A stretch of DNA of 20,713 nucleotides from DASWRT01 sp036403035 (GCA_036403035.1 DASWRT010000120.1:1-20713), one strand, 5' to 3'; positions 1-6,876 are shown, numbered from the stretch's first letter. The notes: generated by a model not told the origin, from the letters alone. A program made the numbers and translations.

Positions 1-58
1 CGCCACCTGTTCGGTTCGTTTTCGTTTGGCTCTTATTTGAGTGCCATGCTTGGTCTTA

Positions 59-134
59 ACGTAGGGGCTGGGCTTGCCCCGCCCGTATCCAACGCCGCGT
101 TCCGTGACGGGCGGGGCAAGCCCCGCCCCAACGT
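59..134. repeat. REP-like inverted repeat downstream of the binding-protein gene
   Basis: Positions 70-86 (GGGCTTGCCCCGCCCGT) are the exact reverse complement of 107-123. The arms extend outward to 59-86 and 107-134 with two mismatches in 28 pairs, around a 20-nt spacer. The element lies just past the stop codon of the minus-strand binding protein. Its RNA would form a strong GC-rich hairpin. There is no T-run on either side, so a classical intrinsic terminator is unlikely. A dispersed REP-type palindrome or an mRNA 3'-end stabilizer fits better. No gene is seen in 1-159. Confidence 0.7.
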
Positions 135-159
135 CAGGGAAGGTGATGCGGAGGCTCCC

Positions 160-1176
160 TCAACTCCCCTCCCGCCCGTGGATCTCCGGGAAGAACAGCT
201 CCTTCCAGTCGGCCGGCGCCGCCTTGATCGCGCCGGTGCGGGCGAGGAACGTGGCGAACTTCATCGTCGCGTGCGGGGTCGCGGTGAAGCTGTTGTCCGG
301 CGCGCGGATGATCCGTTCGACCTGCTCCGCCGGCATCTTCGACCCCTCGGCGGCGAGGTAGAGCCGGGCGGCGTTCGCCGGGTCGTCGCGGATCGCGGCG
401 TCCGCTTCGTCCAGCGCCTCGATGAAGGCGGCGACGGTCTCCGGGTTGGCGTCGTGGAACTTCGCCGTCGCCCAGACGACGTTGAAGGTGTGCGGCCCGC
501 CGACCACGTCGTAGCTGCTCAGCACCCGGTGGATCTTCGGGTCGAGCAGCTCCTGGTTGCTGAAGGGCGGGCTGGTGAAGTGCCCGGCGATCTCCGTGCC
601 GCCGGAGAGCAGCGCCGCCGCGGCGTCGGGATGCGCCATGCTGACCGTGATGCCGTCCAGGCGGCCGGCGTTGCCGGGGCCGAACGCCTGCTCCGCCGCC
701 ATCTCGAGGACGACCGCCTGGAAGCTGACCTTGACCGCGGGCAGCGCGATCTTGTCCCGGTCGGTGAAGTCGCGCAGCGTGCGGATCTCGGCCCGGTTCG
801 TCGTCAGCTCGTTCGGCATGTCGCCCAGCGCCGCGACGCCGCGGACGCCCAGGCTGCGCCGCGTCTTGTCCCACGTCGTGATCAGCGGCGAGATCCCGCC
901 CGAGGCGAAGTCGAGGTTGCCCGAGATCAGCGCGTCGTTCATCGCCGGAGCGCCGCTGAATTGCAGCCACTCGACGGTGGGCGCCTTGCCGCCGCGGCGC
1001 TCGGCCGCCCGCTCCAGCAGGCGCTTCTCCTTCATCACGGTGAGCGGCAGGTAGGCGACGCCGAACTGCTGCGCGATCCGCACCGTCTCGGCGGCGTCGG
1101 CGGCCGGCGACGGCAGCGCGATTGCCGCGGCGAGGGAAAGAAGGAAGGCGGAGGCGGCGGCTCGGAGCGTCGTCAT
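160..1176 (-). CDS. ABC transporter periplasmic substrate-binding protein, NitT/TauT (SsuA/ThiY-like) type
   Basis: The 338-residue protein has an N-terminal Sec signal: a short basic start, then a run of Ala and Leu to about residue 28 (cleavage near AADAAE). There is no lipobox Cys, so a soluble periplasmic protein is expected. The mature start (TVRIAQQFGVAYLPLTVMKE, 31-50) and the later ALISGNLDFASGGISPLI segment (82-99) are typical of the NMT1/SsuA-like fold that binds sulfonates, nitrate-like anions or pyrimidine precursors. The open frame extends to 1323. I chose the ATG at 1176 because GAGGAGAGG sits just upstream and the signal peptide begins there. No permease or ATPase gene lies within the window. 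The gene is divergent from a 2-oxoglutarate dioxygenase gene, which hints at a shared substrate (possibly a sulfonate or related organic acid), but the ligand cannot be read from sequence. Confidence 0.88.
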   Translation of the reverse strand: MTTLRAAASAFLLSLAAAIALPSPAADAAETVRIAQQFGVAYLPLTVMKEKRLLERAAERRGGKAPTVEWLQFSGAPAMNDALISGNLDFASGGISPLITTWDKTRRSLGVRGVAALGDMPNELTTNRAEIRTLRDFTDRDKIALPAVKVSFQAVVLEMAAEQAFGPGNAGRLDGITVSMAHPDAAAALLSGGTEIAGHFTSPPFSNQELLDPKIHRVLSSYDVVGGPHTFNVVWATAKFHDANPETVAAFIEALDEADAAIRDDPANAARLYLAAEGSKMPAEQVERIIRAPDNSFTATPHATMKFATFLARTGAIKAAPADWKELFFPEIHGREGS

Positions 1177-1408
1177 GATCCTCTCCTCGGGTCGGAACGG
1201 ATCGTGCTGCACCGGCCGATCCTGCTTAGCGGAACTTGTCGAGCGCCCGCAAGCTGACGGCATGGCTGAAATCGGCGCGCCCCGAATACGCCCCGAGACC
1301 CCGCCGCCTGTCAAGGCCGGCACGTGTTCCCGCCGCCGTCATGGTATGGTAGCAATCGCAGAGGGATGCCGACGCCGCCCTTCCGGGGCGGGGAGGGAAG
1401 GGAGAAGG
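1177..1408. promoter_or_regulatory. Divergent intergenic region between binding protein and dioxygenase genes
   Basis: These 232 bp separate two gene starts that point away from each other. On the minus strand a TTGACA (1309-1314) is followed after 18 nt by CGTATT (1285-1290). This gives a plausible sigma-70 promoter for the binding-protein gene with a leader of about 100 nt. The -35 is perfect and the -10 matches only three of six bases. For the plus-strand gene the only clear signal is the purine-rich Shine-Dalgarno stretch at 1391-1407. No riboswitch was recognised. Confidence 0.35.
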
Positions 1409-2299
1409 ATGACGCTGGAGATCCGCAACATGCCGGGGCCGCTGGGGGTGGAGGCGCTCGGCGTCGACCTCTCGCAGCCGCCGGACGACGCGACCTTCGC
1501 CGCGCTGAAATCAGCCTTCGAGGAGCGGTCGGTGCTGGTGATCCGCGACCAGCGCGTCGCGCCCGAGCACCACATCGCCTTCAGCCGCCGCTTCGGCGAG
1601 CTGGAGGTGCATGTGCAGAAGACCTTCCTGCTCGCCGGGCATCCCGAGATCCTGATCGTCTCGAACGTGATGGGCGAGGACGGGAAGCCGATCGGACTCA
1701 CCGACGCCGGGCGCTACTGGCACTCCGACCTCTCCTACAAGGCGGAGCCGAGCCTCGCCTCGCTGCTCCACGCCCGCGAGCTGCCGCGGAAGGGCGGCGA
1801 CACGCTGTTCATCTCGATGCACGCCGCCTACGAGGCGCTGTCCGAGGACGTCAGGCGGCGCATCGACGGGCTCTCGGCGGTGCACAGCTACGCGATGCGC
1901 AACGCCGCGCAGAACGCCAAGAACCCGCTCCGCCCGGCGCTCGACGCCGACATGCTGGCGCAGGTGCCGGAGGTCGCGCACCCGATGGTCCGCGTCCACC
2001 CCGCGACCGGGCGCAAGGCGCTGTTCGTCAGCGAAGGCTTCACCACCCGGATCGTCGGCCTGCCCGAGGCGGAGAGCCGCGAGCTGCTCGACCATCTCTT
2101 CCGCCACATGATCGACGAGCGGTTCATGTACCGCCACCTGTGGCGGCCTGATGACATCGTGATGTGGGACAACCGCGCGACGATCCACCATGCGACGCCG
2201 CTGGAGGAGGGGCAGCGGCGGATCATGTACCGCACGACGATCCGCGGCGACGTCCCGCGCGGCCCCGGCGCGACGGCCGAGGCGCCGCGGGCGGCTTGA
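1409..2299 (+). CDS. TauD/TfdA-family Fe(II)/2-oxoglutarate-dependent dioxygenase
   Basis: The 296-residue protein matches the usual family length of about 280-300. It carries the iron triad: H105 and D107 in YWHSDLSY, and the distal H260 in the WDNRATIH block (253-260). R271 and R275 follow at the spacing of the 2-oxoglutarate- and substrate-binding arginines of TauD. The family couples 2-oxoglutarate decarboxylation to substrate hydroxylation, which in TauD releases sulfite and an aldehyde from taurine. The substrate here is unknown; sulfonates, aryloxyalkanoates or other carboxylates are possible. The frame is open from 1175. The ATG at 1409 is chosen because GGGAGGGAAGGGAGAAGG precedes it and the N-terminus (MTLEIRNMPGPLGVEALGVD) aligns with family starts. 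Its 3' end overlaps the convergent transporter gene by 77 bp. Confidence 0.9.
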   Translation: MTLEIRNMPGPLGVEALGVDLSQPPDDATFAALKSAFEERSVLVIRDQRVAPEHHIAFSRRFGELEVHVQKTFLLAGHPEILIVSNVMGEDGKPIGLTDAGRYWHSDLSYKAEPSLASLLHARELPRKGGDTLFISMHAAYEALSEDVRRRIDGLSAVHSYAMRNAAQNAKNPLRPALDADMLAQVPEVAHPMVRVHPATGRKALFVSEGFTTRIVGLPEAESRELLDHLFRHMIDERFMYRHLWRPDDIVMWDNRATIHHATPLEEGQRRIMYRTTIRGDVPRGPGATAEAPRAA

Positions 2300-3296
2300 G
2301 TTCCGCTTCGGCCGCGGCTTCCGCCTTGTCCGCCGCCACCGCGCCGCGACCGGCAGAGTAGATCCGCCGCAGCAGCAGCGGCAGCATGTAGATCGGCAGG
2401 TGTACGGCGGCGAAGAACAGGGTGATGTCGGGCGTCGCCGCCGCGCCGAGGCCGGCATAGACGACCGACAGGTTGCGGTTGCCTCCGAGCAGCGCCGCGG
2501 TCGCGGCCCGCCGCCGCCCGGCCCAGGCGAAGCATGCCGCCGTCGCGCCCTGCACCAGCAGGTTCGACGCGAAGGCGACGGCGATGAAGGTGAGGGCGGT
2601 GTCCGGGGCCGTCGCCAGCCGCGCCCGCATCTCGGTCATCAGCGCCGCCGCGAACGCGACCAGCACCAGGATCATCGCGCCGCCGATCTCGTCGCCGTGG
2701 CGCTCCAGCCGCTCCTCCCCGAGCATCCGCCGCAGCGCCCATGCGACCGCGGCGGCGCCGCCGACGACAGCCGCGAGCCGCGCCGACAGCGCCACCCCGT
2801 CGATCCCGACCGCGAAGCCGGCGAGTCCGAACAGCAGCGGCGGCGCCGTCAGCGGCGTCGCCAGCGTCGACACCAGCGAGACGCCGAACGCCAGCTCGAC
2901 ATCGAGCCCGAGCAGCGCCGCGAACGCGGCGGCGGCGGTCATCGGCGGCGACGCCGCCCACAGCATCAGCGCGTCGGGCAGCTCGCCGGGCAGCAGCTGC
3001 GGCGGCGCCGCCCGCAGGACGAGCGCTACCGCCGCCGGCGACAGCACGAGCGACCAGGCGATCAGCAGCGCCGGCAGCAGCGGACGGCGGAAACACTGCC
3101 GCAGCCCGTCGAACCGCAGGCGCAGCAGCGTCGACGCCAGGAACGCGAACACCAGCGCCGGCAGCGCCGGGGCAAGCAGGTTGGCGAGGCCCGGCACGGC
3201 GAGGCCGAGCAGCGCCCCGACCGCGAGCGCCGCGGTGCCGCGGCGGCCGATCCAGGCGAGCCACCGCAGACGGGGCCGGGCGAAGGTGACGGACAT
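2223..3296 (-). CDS. BASS/SBF-type (bile acid:sodium symporter family) membrane transporter
   Basis: The protein has 357 residues, very hydrophobic from about 20 to 310, with eight to ten predicted membrane spans. Two signatures fit the SBF/BASS fold: an ASPPMTAAAAFAALLGLD block (115-132) and GGNRNLSV (271-278), the place of the conserved G-x-R-N motif near the crossover helices. Members carry organic anions across the inner membrane with sodium; the substrate here is unknown. After the last helix there is a 45-residue Ala/Lys/Arg-rich tail, whose last 25 residues are encoded antisense to the end of the dioxygenase gene. The start at 3296 is supported by AGGAGG about ten bases upstream. That Shine-Dalgarno overlaps the TAG stop of the upstream SDR gene, so translation is probably coupled. 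Confidence 0.8.
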   Translation of the reverse strand: MSVTFARPRLRWLAWIGRRGTAALAVGALLGLAVPGLANLLAPALPALVFAFLASTLLRLRFDGLRQCFRRPLLPALLIAWSLVLSPAAVALVLRAAPPQLLPGELPDALMLWAASPPMTAAAAFAALLGLDVELAFGVSLVSTLATPLTAPPLLFGLAGFAVGIDGVALSARLAAVVGGAAAVAWALRRMLGEERLERHGDEIGGAMILVLVAFAAALMTEMRARLATAPDTALTFIAVAFASNLLVQGATAACFAWAGRRRAATAALLGGNRNLSVVYAGLGAAATPDITLFFAAVHLPIYMLPLLLRRIYSAGRGAVAADKAEAAAEAELKPPAAPRPSRRGRAGRRRGSSCGT

Positions 3297-3314
3297 GCCC
3301 CCGCCCGCCTCCTA
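3297..3314 (-). promoter_or_regulatory. Shine-Dalgarno overlapping the SDR stop codon (translational coupling)
   Basis: Read on the minus strand, the SDR gene ends in TAG, and those bases run directly into TAGGAGGC, with the transporter ATG following at 3296. The overlap of stop codon and ribosome binding site ties the two genes into one translation unit. Confidence 0.7.
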
Positions 3315-4079
3315 ATCGATCAGCCCGGCGGCACAGAAGCCGCCGTCGACGTTGAGGGTATGCCCGGTGATGTAGGAGGCCTCGTCCGAGGCGAGGAAGA
3401 CCACCGCCGCCGCGACCTCTTCGAGTTCGGCGAAGCGCCCGGCCGGCGTCAGCGCGCGGTACGCCGCCACCGTCGCCGATTTGTGGACCGCCGTGCTGAG
3501 CGGCGTCGTGATCGGTCCCGGCGAAACCGCGTTGACGCGGATCCGGTGCTGGGCGAGTTCGGCGGCCATCACCTTCGTCAGATGAATGACGGCGCTCTTC
3601 GAGAGGCCGTAGGCGGCGCGGCGGGTGCTGCCGCGCTGTCCCGAGATCGAGGCGACATTGACGATGCTGCCGCCGACGTCGTGCTTGATCATGGCGCGCG
3701 CCACCGCCTGCCCGAAGAAGAACGTCCCCCCGACATTGACGTCGAACGTGTCCTGGAACATATCCGGCGGCGTGTCGAGGAATGGCGCCAGCTTCGCGAT
3801 GCCGGCGCTGTTGACCAGGACGTCGATGCGGGACAGCCGTTCGACGACCTGATCGACCGCCTCCTGAATGCCAGCGCGGTCGCGCACGTCCAGCTGCACG
3901 AAAATGGCCCGGCCGCCTTCCGCGCCGATGTCGGCAACGATTGCGGCGCCCGCCTCGGCATTGCGCCCGACGATCGCCACCGCACCTCCCTCGCGCGCAA
4001 TTCGTCGGGCGCTCGCCGCGCCGATGCCGCTGGTCCCGCCCGTTATCAGGGCAACCTTCCCAATGAAACGATCGACCAT
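3312..4079 (-). CDS. Short-chain dehydrogenase/reductase (SDR, classical type)
   Basis: The 255-residue protein is of standard classical-SDR length. It shows the nucleotide-binding TGGTSGIG (13-20), an NSAG version of NNAG (90-93), structural N115, S144 in NVAS, and the catalytic Y157xxxK161. The V-S-P-G-P-I segment (185-190) and the closing VDGGF (244-248) are also typical. It should be a soluble NAD(P)H-dependent alcohol or ketone oxidoreductase; V37-G-R-N40 after strand 2 suggests NADP rather than NAD but is not decisive. The frame opens at 4175, but the ATG at 4079 has GGAGAGG upstream and begins directly at MVDRFIGKVALITGG. The gene is first in a two-gene operon with the BASS transporter, so the enzyme may act on what that transporter moves. 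Confidence 0.92.
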   Translation of the reverse strand: MVDRFIGKVALITGGTSGIGAASARRIAREGGAVAIVGRNAEAGAAIVADIGAEGGRAIFVQLDVRDRAGIQEAVDQVVERLSRIDVLVNSAGIAKLAPFLDTPPDMFQDTFDVNVGGTFFFGQAVARAMIKHDVGGSIVNVASISGQRGSTRRAAYGLSKSAVIHLTKVMAAELAQHRIRVNAVSPGPITTPLSTAVHKSATVAAYRALTPAGRFAELEEVAAAVVFLASDEASYITGHTLNVDGGFCAAGLID

Positions 4080-4190
4080 CCACCTCTCCGTCGCGTCAGA
4101 CCTCGCCGCGCACCTGACGCCACTAGCGGGCGCTGTTGAGGCACGGCGGGCAATTGCCTGGCGAACGAAGGGCATTGATGGTTAAAAACT

Positions 4191-4238
4191 ACTTTAAGTG
4201 GCGACTTAAGTTACCATGGACCGTCGCACCGTAACCAA
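4191..4238 (-). promoter_or_regulatory. Candidate promoter with two tandem palindromic operators upstream of the SDR-transporter operon
   Basis: This is an AT-rich island in GC-rich DNA. ACTTTAAGT (4191-4199) and the perfect palindrome ACTTAAGT (4204-4211) are separated by GGCG, so they lie about one helical turn apart. On the minus strand a TTGGTT (4233-4238) with a 17-nt gap to GGTAAC (4210-4215) could be a weak sigma-70 promoter, which would place one palindrome across the -10 and the other around the start of transcription. That is a normal repressor-site layout. The rest of 4080-4319 shows no gene. Confidence 0.4.
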
Positions 4239-4319
4239 AGGATTTACCGCGTTCAACCCCAGGGAATGTAATGCGAACCGAAGAAACGCTCTGCGTTCGT
4301 CATTTGCCGTGGCGTGATA

Positions 4320-4631
4320 TCAGACGCTCCCCTGCTGCTCGACGACGAGGATCCGGGCTTCTCCACGCGGGTGTGCCACATGCTCGTCGCCGGCCGCGGC
4401 ATGAAAGATGTCGCCCGGTTCGAGCCGGACGACGCGCACCGTGCCATGCTCGCGCACGTGCATGTCGACAATGCCGTCGAGCACGACGAAGACTTCCTCG
4501 CCATCGTTGACATGCCAGATATAGGGCCGATTGGTCCAATGCAGGCGGACCGTGGCGCCGCCGATGACGGCGACGTCGAGCGCGCCCCAGGCCCGCTCCG
4601 CCGTGAAGCCGCGCGCCGTCACTTTCCGCAT
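4320..4631 (-). CDS. Small single-domain cupin protein
   Basis: The protein has 103 residues and is one cupin beta-barrel. Motif 1 is around H40-VNDGEEVFVVLDG53, with H40, E46 and G53 in the conserved places but N42 where the second histidine usually is. Motif 2 is P72-GDIFHAAAGDEH84, with H77 and H84. A metal site is plausible but one ligand appears replaced. Small cupins of this kind serve as sugar or organic-acid isomerases, dioxygenase-like enzymes or sensors, and the function is not assignable here. The frame opens at 5042, inside the UvsE gene. The chosen ATG at 4631 has GGGAG about seven bases upstream; the ATG at 4637 is a close alternative. It is divergent from the UV endonuclease gene. 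Confidence 0.75.
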   Translation of the reverse strand: MRKVTARGFTAERAWGALDVAVIGGATVRLHWTNRPYIWHVNDGEEVFVVLDGIVDMHVREHGTVRVVRLEPGDIFHAAAGDEHVAHPRGEARILVVEQQGSV

Positions 4632-4772
4632 CCCCATCTCCCGCTCGGGCGAGTCTTCGTGCACCGCCGAGTACTGCGCCGCCGTGCCGGCGTCAAAGCG
4701 ATTCCGCTGTCCGCCCGCCTTCGCAGCGATGGCGGCCGGAACGCAGCCCGGCGTCGGGTAGTTGGCAGGACG

Positions 4773-5852
4773 ATGACATCCGAAGATACCCCTCGCGTCG
4801 GCTTCTGCTGCAAGTACGTCTCGCCTGTCGGCGACACCGCCGCGGAGAGGCATCTCAACCTGATCGGCACCACGATCGCCGCGCTGAGCCGTCTCGATCG
4901 GACGGCGGCGCTGGCCAAGGCGATCGGTATCGTCGAGCACAATATGGCGGCGCTCGCCGCGCAGATCGCCGAGGTAGGCCGCAGGCCGGCGCTCGAACGG
5001 CTGCTGCGTATCTACAGCGGCGTGCTGCCGGCTTATACGCATCCGGTCGGGAGCTGGATGTACCGCGAGGAACCGTCAATGCGGTCGCTGGTCGAGAGCG
5101 GCTTGGCCCGGGCCGGGTCGCTTGCCCGCGCCACGGGCGTCCGGCTCAGCATGCATCCCGGCCAGTACTGCGTGCTCGCGACGACGAACCCGGCGGCGCT
5201 GGAGAACGCGATCGGGGATTTCGAGTACCATACCGAAATGATGCGGATGATGGGATATGCTGGCGGCGGCTGGCATCCGCACGGCGCGCACATCAACATC
5301 CACGGCGGCGCGAGGGCCGCCGGGATCGAGGGTTTCCGCGCCGGTCTCGCGCGCCTCTCCGCCGATGCGCGCAACCTGATCACGGTCGAGAACGACGAGG
5401 TTTCGTACGGGCTCGACGACCTGCTGCCGCTCGCCGACACGCTCCCGATCGTGCTGGACATCCATCACCACTGGATCAAAAGCGGCGGCGAGTACATACG
5501 GTCCGACGATCCTCGCATCCCGCTCATCCAGGAATCATGGCGCGGCGTCCGCCCGGTCAGCCACGTCAGCGTATCGCGCGAGGATCTGCTTCCCGACCAC
5601 CCGCCCGGCGTGCGGCCGGATTTCGTCGCCCTGCTGGAGCGCGGCATCAAGGCGCGCGACCTGCGCGCCCACTCCGACACGATGTGGAACGATGCCGTCA
5701 ACGACCTCGTGACCGCGCATCTCGTCTGGACCGACTTCGAGGTCGAGGCGAAGCACAAGAACCTCGCGTCGCGCCGGTTGGCCGAGCATGTCGGGCGGTT
5801 GAGCGGAAAACGAAATTCACACCTTATCCGCCCGTCGCTTCAAAACGCGTAG
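4773..5852 (+). CDS. uvsE: UV-damage endonuclease UvdE/UvsE family
   Basis: The 359-residue protein is a TIM-barrel nuclease that nicks DNA 5' to UV photoproducts, an excision-repair route independent of UvrABC. Metal-site motifs known from Thermus UVDE are present in order: H128 in SMHPGQY, H177 in NINIHGG-like HINIHGG, E206 in VENDE, D229 and H232 in LDIHHHW, H264 in VSHVS, H300 in RAHSD, and the acidic DFEVEAKHKN near 321-330. The N-terminus RVGFCCKYVSP matches the first barrel strand. The frame is open upstream to 4314, but that part overlaps the cupin antisense. The ATG at 4773 has AGGA close upstream, so the start is reasonable though the Shine-Dalgarno spacing is short. The last 13 bases overlap the convergent gene fragment ending at 5840. 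Confidence 0.93.
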   Translation: MTSEDTPRVGFCCKYVSPVGDTAAERHLNLIGTTIAALSRLDRTAALAKAIGIVEHNMAALAAQIAEVGRRPALERLLRIYSGVLPAYTHPVGSWMYREEPSMRSLVESGLARAGSLARATGVRLSMHPGQYCVLATTNPAALENAIGDFEYHTEMMRMMGYAGGGWHPHGAHINIHGGARAAGIEGFRAGLARLSADARNLITVENDEVSYGLDDLLPLADTLPIVLDIHHHWIKSGGEYIRSDDPRIPLIQESWRGVRPVSHVSVSREDLLPDHPPGVRPDFVALLERGIKARDLRAHSDTMWNDAVNDLVTAHLVWTDFEVEAKHKNLASRRLAEHVGRLSGKRNSHLIRPSLQNA

Positions 5853-6109
5853 CGCACGCGGCAATAGGGCAGCTCGTGCGTCAGCAGCGCCTTGAACTCC
5901 CGCAGGTAACCGGGCTTCGGTACGGCGCGGTAGCGGATGTTCTCGCCGCCGTTCTCCGAGCGCTTCGCCTCCTGGAGGTCGGGGCGCCAGAGCAGGGCCT
6001 CGCCTTTGGGATGCCACTCCAGGTTGCTCTCGTGAGGGCCGGCGTTGTGGGTGAGGAAGATCACTTCCGCGGCGAGCTGCGCCTTCGCCGCCGGGCCGAG
6101 CATCAGCAA
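5840..6109 (-). pseudogene. Small unrecognised gene, probably the truncated 3' part of a longer gene
   Basis: The frame encodes 89 residues from the first ATG (MLMLGPAAKAQLAAEVIF...). The frame stays open a little further upstream through TTG and CTG codons to a TGA near 6145. The protein has normal composition with several aromatic and charged clusters (NLEWHPKGEALLWRPDLQ, then PGYLREFKALLTHELPYC), which makes real coding likely. I do not recognise the family. The coding-like, GC-rich sequence stops at about 6115, where the AT-richer segment with another small gene begins. No ribosome binding site is evident before the ATG. I infer loss of the 5' end by rearrangement, but an intact small gene starting at ATG 6109 or at TTG/CTG just before is possible. 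Confidence 0.45.
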
Positions 6110-6136
6110 TGCGATCGTCTGTACACACCAGGGTAT

Positions 6137-6448
6137 TCAGACATTTTCGAGCCAAACCGCCTTAGCCTTGTAAAATTTAGCCAGATCGCCAAGCATCAAT
6201 GCCTTTACCATGTCCGACTGTTTTTGTGCGCACAACTCGAAATGCTCGGCCTGTCGTCTGCACTCGTCGGCCGTCTGCGGACTGGTCGGGAGGTGCATGC
6301 CGATCATGGTTGCATTTCGATGCCCCGGATCGTCTTCGCCATTCGCAGCACAGCTCACGGGGCGGCCGAGTTCGTCGAGGGATGTCTCTTTCGCCTCTCT
6401 ACTTGCGTCTTCATCGACGACGAGGACTTCGGTGGCATTTTTCGTCAC
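6137..6448 (-). CDS. Small hypothetical helical protein with a GTG start
   Basis: The frame gives 103 residues from the GTG at 6448. A GGGGTGAGAG purine run lies just before it, which favours this start over the internal ATGs at codons 48 and 51. The N-terminal half (VTKNATEVLVVDEDASREAK) is acidic. The C-terminal half (TADECRRQAEHFELCAQKQS, then KALMLGDLAKFYKAKAVWLE) is amphipathic helix and resembles small helical proteins common in rhizobia and relatives that begin with an E-x-R-R-x-A-E-x type helix. Function is unknown. The gene has its own candidate promoter and palindrome about 100 bases upstream, and it lies in a segment less GC-rich than its neighbours, which suggests acquisition. Confidence 0.55.
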   Translation of the reverse strand: MTKNATEVLVVDEDASREAKETSLDELGRPVSCAANGEDDPGHRNATMIGMHLPTSPQTADECRRQAEHFELCAQKQSDMVKALMLGDLAKFYKAKAVWLENV

Positions 6449-6523
6449 GCTCTCACCCCTATTGCCGCCTAGGCGGGGGCGCATGCATCCCTCAGCCACC
6501 CGCGCCTGAACCAGTTGCGGGCG

Positions 6524-6597
6524 ATATTTCACAATATACGATCTGTTCGAATTCGAACAGTGTGTAAATTTGTACTTTTGAACAACCTTGACGGCAA
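6524..6597 (-). promoter_or_regulatory. Candidate promoter with 18-bp perfect palindrome (operator) for the small gene at 6448
   Basis: On the minus strand TTGCCG (6592-6597) is followed after exactly 17 nt by TACAAA (6569-6574), a reasonable sigma-70 pair. Transcription would start near 6562. Immediately downstream is CTGTTCGAATTCGAACAG (6543-6560), a perfect 18-bp palindrome, and then the dyad ATATT-tcac-AATAT (6524-6537). A palindrome at the start point is a classical position for a repressor. The half-site GTTCGAA resembles some LexA-type boxes, but the spacing is not the GTTC-N7-GTTC direct repeat of alphaproteobacterial LexA. Confidence 0.5.
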
Positions 6598-6702
6598 CGC
6601 TCAAAAGTATTGCCTTCTTTATCTTTGTTTTCCTTTGTTTTTTCCTTGTGACGATCAAGATGTAGATACGGCCGAACTTTCCCGGATGAAAATCCGCAGT
6701 CT

Positions 6703-6876
6703 CCGTCGTGCCGGTCCTGGTGTCGGCCAGTACCTCCGCCATTGCGTTCGGACCGAGCGCGTCGTCGAGTTCGCGGAAGGCGGGCAGCCCGGCATCGGAG
6801 ATAACCGTCGATCCCTTGATATCCAGCTTGCGGCAGCGGTCAAACGCCACTCGAAGATGACCTTCGTGGGCTTCAC
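6703..6876 (-). pseudogene. Decayed N-terminal remnant of an IS1380-type transposase
   Basis: On the minus strand the frame reads DIKGSTVISDAGLPAFRELD followed by DALGPNAMAEVLADTRTG. This resembles the conserved start of IS1380-family transposases, which carry an S-D-A-G-L-x-A-x-R-E-L-D-D block followed by L-A-D-x-R-T-G. The similarity ends near 6703, where the sequence runs into AT-rich DNA. Upstream, a GTG-initiated stretch VKPTKVIFEW (from 6876) continues in another frame, consistent with a frameshift near 6850. No catalytic part, no second end and no target duplication were seen. The family assignment rests on recalled motifs only. Confidence 0.45.

Noticed and set aside
1888..4083. Open frame of 731 codons on the minus strand, and one of 649 codons on the plus strand over 2190-4139
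   Set aside because: Both are extremely rich in Arg, Ala and Gly and run across three real genes with clear family motifs. They are shadows produced by high GC at third positions.
5817..6155. Alternative 112-codon minus-strand frame over the gene fragment
   Set aside because: Composition is Arg/Ala/Pro-rich and shadow-like; the frame ending at 5840 reads as normal protein.
6543..6560. LexA (SOS) box
   Set aside because: The palindrome contains GTTC, but alphaproteobacterial LexA recognises a GTTC-N7-GTTC direct repeat, which this is not. The nearby uvsE gene points away and has no such site.
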